NCBI GenBank assembly: GCA_015657535.1
Contig: JADHZB010000960.1
Coordinates: forward strand, 1-53,772
Reading direction: 5' to 3'
DNA from: Nephromyces sp. MM_2019
Lineage: Eukaryota > Apicomplexa > Aconoidasida > Nephromycida
DNA length: 53,772 nt
How positions within the stretch are numbered: the first letter of the stretch is position 1; each line of letters begins with the position of its first letter. The notes under the pieces were generated by a model. That model was not told the origin of the DNA. It worked only from the letters and a program-made list of their open reading frames with translations, and made no database searches. This document shows positions 48,536 through 53,772 of the stretch, one piece after another. The translations under genes and the position numbers were made by a program.

Positions 48536-50083
48536 TTGATGAAAAAAAACAGTAGTGACCTCGAGGGGGAAACGTCGTACGATCGTGCGGTGAGCACGCA
48601 GACTTTAGACGTTTCGCTGTTTTCATCCCCCGAGAAATGCTTGGATAACATTGATATACTGGGGGATGGAATAGGAAATTGTATTTGCAAGAAGGCATTA
48701 AGCTTAGCAAGGTCTCCCGCTGTTGGTAGGGAAGATGGTGAAGGCTTCAGCTCTGCAGGGGGGTTACCTGCATGCACGAAAAGATGTAGAGGGGAAGGGG
48801 TAAAAGATGGTTGGGGGGGTACTATGCCACTCTTTGATGGAGTGACGAGTTACGTTAATTATGGGAAGAAAAGGCAGGCGACTGCTCCTCAGGTGAGTCT
48901 AGGAAGAAGCTGTGCTTACAATGACTTTTCACTAGAGGATGGAGAAGTTGTGGGATTGAGTTTGAAGGCTGCAGGCAATGACTTTTCATTGGAGGATGGA
49001 GAAGTTGTGGGATTGAGTCCTAAAAGGACAGGAGATGACAAAGATAGGGAGCTTGTGTGTGGCAAAGATGAAGCAATTCACGAATCTTCAGTGGTTTCTG
49101 CAGGTCTTGGTAGGATCATGAGGCAGAGAGCTGACCAAAATCTTGTAGGTAGCAATCCTACAAGACATAAGGAACGAAATCATGTTACCTCACATACAGA
49201 AAAAGACAGCAAGCTAGCGCCACCAGCCGTTCATGAAAATTGTGAAGGGATTTATTTTAATGAGCAAGGTGACTTACTATTTCACTATGGTGACCATTCC
49301 GGGAAATTGCTAAATAATTGCAACGGCTTAGATCGTTGTAAAGCAAAGAGTTCTTTTTGGGATCTTTTCTTTGATAGACAAGAATTGGGTTCTGGTTGTT
49401 TTTCTTCCCCTGCTTCTTATTCGTCTTTTTCTTTTTCACCTTGCACTTTTTCACCTTCATCTTCATTTTCTGCATCTTCATCTTCTTCATCTTCTCCCAG
49501 TTCTTCTCCCTCTTTTTCCCCCCCTTATTCTTCCCCTTCATCGCTTCCTGCCTATTCAAAGCATGTGCATTTTTCAGAAGCCCCCTACTATCCAAATTTT
49601 CCCTCGCTCTCAAATCGTAATGCTCCGAAAAACGCTCGTAGCAGCACCGAGTCTTCGACCGTAGACTACAAAGTAGGCCGTAACTCAAACTTTGAAGATT
49701 GCTCCTTCTTCAACGTGCAAAATGCAGAGGATTCAAGGCCACAGGAATGTATGGCTTCCTCAGAGCTTCTTCAATCTTCATGGGAAGAAGACTATAAGGG
49801 GCGATTACACGGTAAATTTGCCTTACCTAAGGATGATATTCGTGCCGATTTTACTGTAGAATCAAACCACTACGCAGTGCCTAGTAATGCTTACATCGAT
49901 CGTAGTACCCTTGAGATTAGCGTTTTTCAGCGTGATAAGTCATTGGAGCAGCTAATTCTTCTTGATGACATTGAAAACGCGAATACATTGAGTTCCAAGC
50001 TTGCCACCTTGGACTCGAACCCGAGAATTGAAGCAAAGGTAGGGAACTTTAATGAACATCCTTTAGACACTTTTTGCTGGTAA
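48536..50083 (+). CDS. 515-codon disordered protein, possibly 5' exon of the BRCA2-like gene
   Basis: A long uninterrupted frame starting MMKKNSSDLEGE. No globular domain is visible. Residues about 129-166 hold a 19-residue tandem duplication (NDFSLEDGEVVGLS twice), encoded by a 57-bp duplication at 48920-49033. Residues about 283-345 are a Ser/Pro-rich low-complexity tract encoded by TCT/TCA-type codons. The rest is rich in Ser, Asp and Glu. The frame ends in a short imperfect DNA repeat containing CACTTTTTGC and AATAAATATC, so its last residues may be noncoding: a donor AAAG|GTAGGG at 50038/50039 would end the exon in phase 0. The BRC-containing exon downstream on the same strand is also disordered and acidic, so both may belong to one gene, but direct joining to 52875 is out of phase and needs at least one small exon (51417-51450 fits by phase only). 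Otherwise this is a separate single-exon gene of unknown function. Confidence 0.6.
   Translation: MMKKNSSDLEGETSYDRAVSTQTLDVSLFSSPEKCLDNIDILGDGIGNCICKKALSLARSPAVGREDGEGFSSAGGLPACTKRCRGEGVKDGWGGTMPLFDGVTSYVNYGKKRQATAPQVSLGRSCAYNDFSLEDGEVVGLSLKAAGNDFSLEDGEVVGLSPKRTGDDKDRELVCGKDEAIHESSVVSAGLGRIMRQRADQNLVGSNPTRHKERNHVTSHTEKDSKLAPPAVHENCEGIYFNEQGDLLFHYGDHSGKLLNNCNGLDRCKAKSSFWDLFFDRQELGSGCFSSPASYSSFSFSPCTFSPSSSFSASSSSSSSPSSSPSFSPPYSSPSSLPAYSKHVHFSEAPYYPNFPSLSNRNAPKNARSSTESSTVDYKVGRNSNFEDCSFFNVQNAEDSRPQECMASSELLQSSWEEDYKGRLHGKFALPKDDIRADFTVESNHYAVPSNAYIDRSTLEISVFQRDKSLEQLILLDDIENANTLSSKLATLDSNPRIEAKVGNFNEHPLDTFCW
48920..49033 (+). repeat. 57-bp in-frame tandem duplication
   Basis: Two copies, from 48920 and 48977, encode NDFSLEDGEVVGLS followed by LKAAG or PKRTG. 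The copies are nearly identical at the DNA level over the first 43 bases, suggesting a recent duplication. Confidence 0.85.
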
Positions 50084-50845
50084 TAAATATCTTTTACACA
50101 CTTTTTGCGAGCAATAAATATCCTTTAAACACACACTTTTCCCTATTATTTTGGTGGATTATCATGCTAGCATGATGCCTGCTGCCTGAAAAATGAGACT
50201 TTTCATTGATTTTTTTGCAAAGAAAATAATTTCAAGCTTTTTTTGAAGATTTTGATTTCACGCGTGCTATTGAGGATGAAAAAACGTACAATAAACGCTT
50301 TTCTTCTTCAAGTTATAAAAATGAAGAATTGTTTTTGTTCTTTGCAAAAAATCTTTTCATAGAATAGAATGATGTAGAGAAAGAAAATTTATATATATTT
50401 TCATTGCTTGTTATCATGCTTGCTAAAAATTTTGATGCTTTTATTTGCATCATAAAAGTGGTGTGTCTGCTAGCTTTTGTGGAGAAAGCGTCTAAGTGGG
50501 AAGCTTTTTTTTTGGAATTTATCTCTTTGAATTCCATATATATCGTGCATGCAATAGCTGATGATTTTCATAGTAAAACTGTGCATCACACACACTCTAT
50601 AAATATATATGTGTTTCTGGTTCTTACGAGTTCATTTAAGGATGCTGATAATTGAATCTTTTCCGTTTGCTTTACCGAAAATTATATCACACACACAGAG
50701 TGTTTCTCGCACAAAAATTGAGTGCTTCCCTGCTGGTTAAGGATATATATACCATCTTCATGAAGACCAACTGCTTTTGGCAAACATGAACCCCATCATT
50801 AGGCGTTTATTACAATAGTATAGAACAATTCTTGGGTGGATGTAA

Positions 50846-50872
50846 TGTGTGTGTGTGTGTGTGTGTGTGTGT
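50846..50872 (+). repeat. TG dinucleotide microsatellite
   Basis: A pure run of about thirteen TG units on the plus strand. Confidence 0.95.
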
Positions 50873-52479
50873 ATGCACCAACTGTATGGGTGTGAGTATC
50901 TTTTCTTGTTTAGATTTAAAACTTGTCACTTCAAGGAATCATATGTGTGGATACAAAATAATTACCTTTTTGCTTCATAAAGATCACGATTTTCTTAAAT
51001 TTCTTTTTATTACTTTGGAAATCTGCTCTCTATAGCCTCTTCTCGAGTTTATTGTGCATCTATGCTCTTCTATAAACATCAAAAACATGCACAAAAAAGC
51101 ATCTTCAAATCATCACATACACACATTTGAAAATCTAAAAACACGCAAGCACAATTATCTTTAAAATCATCTTCATAGCCTCACTAAAAGCACACTAGGA
51201 ATAAATTGCAATCATTCCTTTTTTGATTAAGCTCTACGCTTTGGAATCATCCAGACATGTGTATATTCTAATTATACCAGGATGCTTATTAGTCTTCCTC
51301 TTGCTATCATCAATTCCTAAAAATCCATTAAAAACCGCCTTTTTTATCGAATTTTCCCTCTTCTTTGTGGGAAAAATATACATCAATACTGTGCTGTGAC
51401 GATGGAGGAACGCTAGTCCAGTTTAATGCTGAAGTTAATACGCTTGCATGGTTTACCTATTGGAGGAGATAAGAGGCAGCTTCCATTGAATTTCCTTAAG
51501 TTTTTCAATGTTTTTTTTTGGTTTTATAATCTTTAGGTGAATTTTCTTTATTGAAGCTTTGATGTTTTATATTCTTCATGCAATGGAAAAGATTGTGTAA
51601 AAGTTCTGTCTCTGCTAAATCTTTGTAAAAAGCCAGTATTTTCACATCTTCATGATGATTCTATAAGATTTTTCCGTAAGAGATGGTTTTTTTATTTAAT
51701 AGCTTTCCTATATTCATTCCATAAATCATGTGATTGATATGTAGGGGTGGTTAGAGACTTGGCAATTTTTTTTGAGGGAAAAAACGTGGTTTTCTCGCAC
51801 ACACACGGCGTGATAAATCCATTAGAATAGCAGGAAATAATTTATATGATGATATAATGAAATTAGTACGAGATGATATATAGAAGTAATGCCTTAATTG
51901 GATATCGCAAGTTTTTTTACCCAAAGGTGCAAAAGTCTTTGTCGGGTGTGTTACTCAGGAGTCTTGTGATTCGAGGATTGAGGCGATTCTAGAGCTGAAG
52001 GGTAGGGAATTTGTGTCGCTTACTTTTCTACTTTTTTGGATCATTTTTCGCTTGATTTTCTGCTTTTTGATTTTTTTTGCTTCTTTGTCTCCAAAAATGA
52101 GTTTTATTTCATGGTAGGCTCTCGAAAAATCATTAATAAACAAATCTTTATCTATAAAATATATATATATAGGCTGCTATATGCAAAATAAGTGAATTTT
52201 GCGCACATGGATTCCACAAAAAATTTTCCTTAAAAGGCTACGAATGAGTTCTTTCTTGAGAAGCAGCTTATGAAAGGCTGAAATACAATACTGAGTCACA
52301 AACACAAGTTATTATGTAATGAAACTGACTGTGTTTTCAGAGATTTCTTGAAAGAAAATATGCTGAGATTGGAAAAATCTTTGCGATTTTTTTCTTTTTC
52401 TAATCGCTGAGATTCTGTTGTGCTTATAGCAGATAAATTTACATTCCAAAAAGCACGAAAAAGTAGAGCGTTTAGCAGG

Positions 52480-52640
52480 AGATATAAAGAGTGAAGAGCA
52501 GAAGAGAGAGGATAACAGTAAAGAGAAGAAAATTAGAGTAAAGAAGAGTAGAGAGAAAGATAAAGAGAGAAGAGTTCGAGAGAAGAGTTCGAGAGAAGAG
52601 TTCGAGAGAAGAGAACAGTGCAGACGAGTTGAGAGAAATG
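52480..52640 (+). repeat. Purine-rich tract with tandem 13-mers
   Basis: The plus strand is almost entirely A and G. Within it the 13-mer AGAGTTCGAGAGA is repeated three times in tandem (about 52571-52612). Polypurine tracts of this kind can form triplex structures, or act as splicing enhancers if transcribed; neither is shown here. Confidence 0.75.
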
Positions 52641-52874
52641 AAGCGTAAACACGGGTTGAGAAAATAATTGGAAGAAATAAAGAGTAAAGAAGATTGGAGA
52701 CAACGGAAGACGTAAGAGTACTCTGTATTATATAGAAATGCACACACTTAAAGACAGTATCGCACACACACTCTTTGCATACTCTTTTGGAATGAATGTC
52801 TAGTACTCTCTTTATACCTCTTTTTTGTGTTTTCTTCCACGAAGAAGTTTTTTATATTTTTTGCTTCACTTCAG

Positions 52875-53772
52875 ACGATCCTCTTCTACCTGTTCCCAAC
52901 CCCCAAATCAACCTCCAGCACACACAGAATGAAGATTGTCTAATTAAGGCTGACGGAGAATCTGATGGTGCAGACGGATTCTCTTGTGTGCGAGATAACA
53001 TAAAACGAGTACGCCGATTGAGTTTAGCTTCCATGATAGATATGACGTTTAGCTCGGATGTGGATTTGGAGACAACCTTTTCTTCTCCAGCTGCTAGTTC
53101 TTCAGGTGAAGCAAGCAAAGGTGATAGAGTCAACGCCAGTAGCACAAACGTGTGTTCAGATGCACACAGTTTTACTTTCAGTTTTAATGAGGAAGAAAAC
53201 CTTGAAAAGAATGAACTACGGCTTGAGCTCAGTATGGAGAATAGTTGGAATCCGTCTCATGTTTTAGATGATTTAAACTTATCTTGTCTTGGAAGCAGTG
53301 AAGCCTTGAGAGACAGAAAAGTAGAAGCTGCACCGTTTAAGCTATCAACAGAAGAAAAGAATCATCATCGACCTGCAGCTAGCGATTCGACTATATCTGA
53401 TGTAAATAATGAAGCCGATAAAACTAGAGATTATCAACTAGAAGCGCGTTCCTCTCAGTCGTGTGTGTTAAACGAGCTTGAGCAAGCGATTTTATTCTCC
53501 ACAGCAGAGTTCATTCATGATTATGACTTGAAGAGGGATAACCCAGCTACCACCAAGGAAAATTATTCTAGAGACTTAAATCTGGCAGAAAATGAGTTTT
53601 TATCTTCCGGAAATTCTAAAGATAAAATGAGCATTGAGAACCTGAAGCAGATTCCAGAGATTCTGAGGCTACCAGAAAAACCTGCAGAGATGAAGATAGG
53701 CTTTAGCTATGCATCAGGCAGAAAAGCTGTGATAACTGAAGAAAGTATAGCAAAAGCAAAGACTATGTTAGG
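52875..53772 (+). CDS. BRCA2-like protein, partial: exon with a BRC repeat, runs off the window
   Basis: After the acceptor at 52873-52874 the frame is open for 299 codons to the end of the window, entered in phase 1. The protein segment is acidic, Ser-rich and largely disordered, from DDPLLPVPNPQ to the last 24 codons, which read GFSYASGRKAVITEESIAKA followed by KTML. That matches the BRC repeat of BRCA2: Phe and Ala of the FxxA motif that docks on RAD51, then SGR/K, a hydrophobic-Thr/Ser-Glu-Glu-Ser segment and an amphipathic KAK helix. BRCA2 uses these repeats to load RAD51 on single-stranded DNA during homologous recombination. A short sequence rich in Arg and Ser (KRVRRLSLAS) lies near residue 45 of the exon and could be a phosphorylation site. 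Further BRC repeats and the DNA-binding domain are expected to the right. The 5' part is unresolved; the 515-codon frame at 48536 is a candidate. Confidence 0.85.
53699..53770 (+). other. BRC repeat (RAD51-binding motif)
   Basis: Twenty-four codons start GFSYASGRK and end AKTML. The FxxA core (FSYA), the following SGR and the ITEES-x-x-KAK segment fit the BRC consensus closely. A single repeat is visible before the window ends. Confidence 0.88.

Larger units (their letters stand above)
50084..52874. other. Probable intron or intergenic stretch before the BRC exon
   Basis: It is T-rich at first, then AT-rich, with a TG microsatellite and a purine-rich tract, and no long coding frame on the plus strand. 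The minus-strand Ser/Phe/Leu-rich frames at 52.3-52.8 kb are shadows of the purine tract. It ends with a good acceptor (TTGCTTCACTTCAG). Small exons cannot be excluded. Confidence 0.4.

Noticed and set aside
49257..49688. Lys-rich minus-strand frame and a second plus-strand Leu/Phe-rich frame over the Ser/Pro tract
   Set aside because: Both are shadows of the TCT-rich low-complexity codons in the 515-codon frame.
52312..52767. 151- and 91-codon minus-strand frames rich in Ser, Phe and Leu
   Set aside because: They are complements of the purine-rich repeat tract and show no protein features.
1..53772. CRISPR arrays, bacterial operons, rRNA or tRNA genes
   Set aside because: No regularly spaced repeats, ribosome-binding sites or recognisable structural RNA sequence were seen; the gene structure is spliceosomal.

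Overview
The window looks like nuclear DNA of an intron-rich, AT-rich unicellular eukaryote or alga. Protein-coding genes are split by GT-AG introns with T-rich tracts before the acceptors, and there is no operon structure. It encodes a fungal/bacterial-type threonine synthase, which argues against an animal, and that enzyme class also argues against a land plant or typical green alga. A degenerate TTTAGGG array sits inside one intron; that telomere unit occurs in plants, many algae and alveolates. I cannot place the lineage more precisely from sequence alone.

Layout. Bases 1-900 are visibly less T-rich than what follows and hold nothing I recognise. From about 3.1 to 4.9 kb (+) lies a two-exon gene for an RNA-binding protein with two RRM domains and an Asn/Ser/Gly-rich tail; the tail is joined to the RRM part only if the frame shifts at a run of ten G. 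From 4.9 to 16.0 kb I find no convincing gene. From 16.0 to 28.6 kb (+) lies a long multi-exon Ser/Thr protein kinase, Aurora-like by eye, with introns up to about 2 kb. It is a non-RD kinase lacking the usual activation-loop threonine. From 28.6 to 32.7 kb there is no firm gene, only a candidate minus-strand terminal exon at 30.7-30.8 kb. From 33.0 to 43.4 kb (+) is a ten-exon threonine synthase whose exon phases all agree, giving 491 residues; a plausible upstream exon could add a hydrophobic targeting leader. From 45.9 to 46.9 kb (-) is a probable small membrane-protein gene with seven very short introns, in strong contrast to the long introns of the plus-strand genes. A 290-bp near-perfect hairpin lies at 47.66-47.95 kb. 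From 48.5 kb to the end (+) comes a 515-codon low-complexity frame, a 2.8-kb T-rich stretch, and an exon running off the window that ends in a clear BRC repeat, the RAD51-binding motif of BRCA2.

The genes do not form a pathway: RNA binding, protein phosphorylation, threonine synthesis, a membrane protein and homologous recombination are simply neighbours. Exon models were made by hand from splice sites and phase continuity. They are strong for threonine synthase and for the kinase domain, and weaker for the kinase C-terminus, the minus-strand gene and the 5' end of the BRCA2-like gene.
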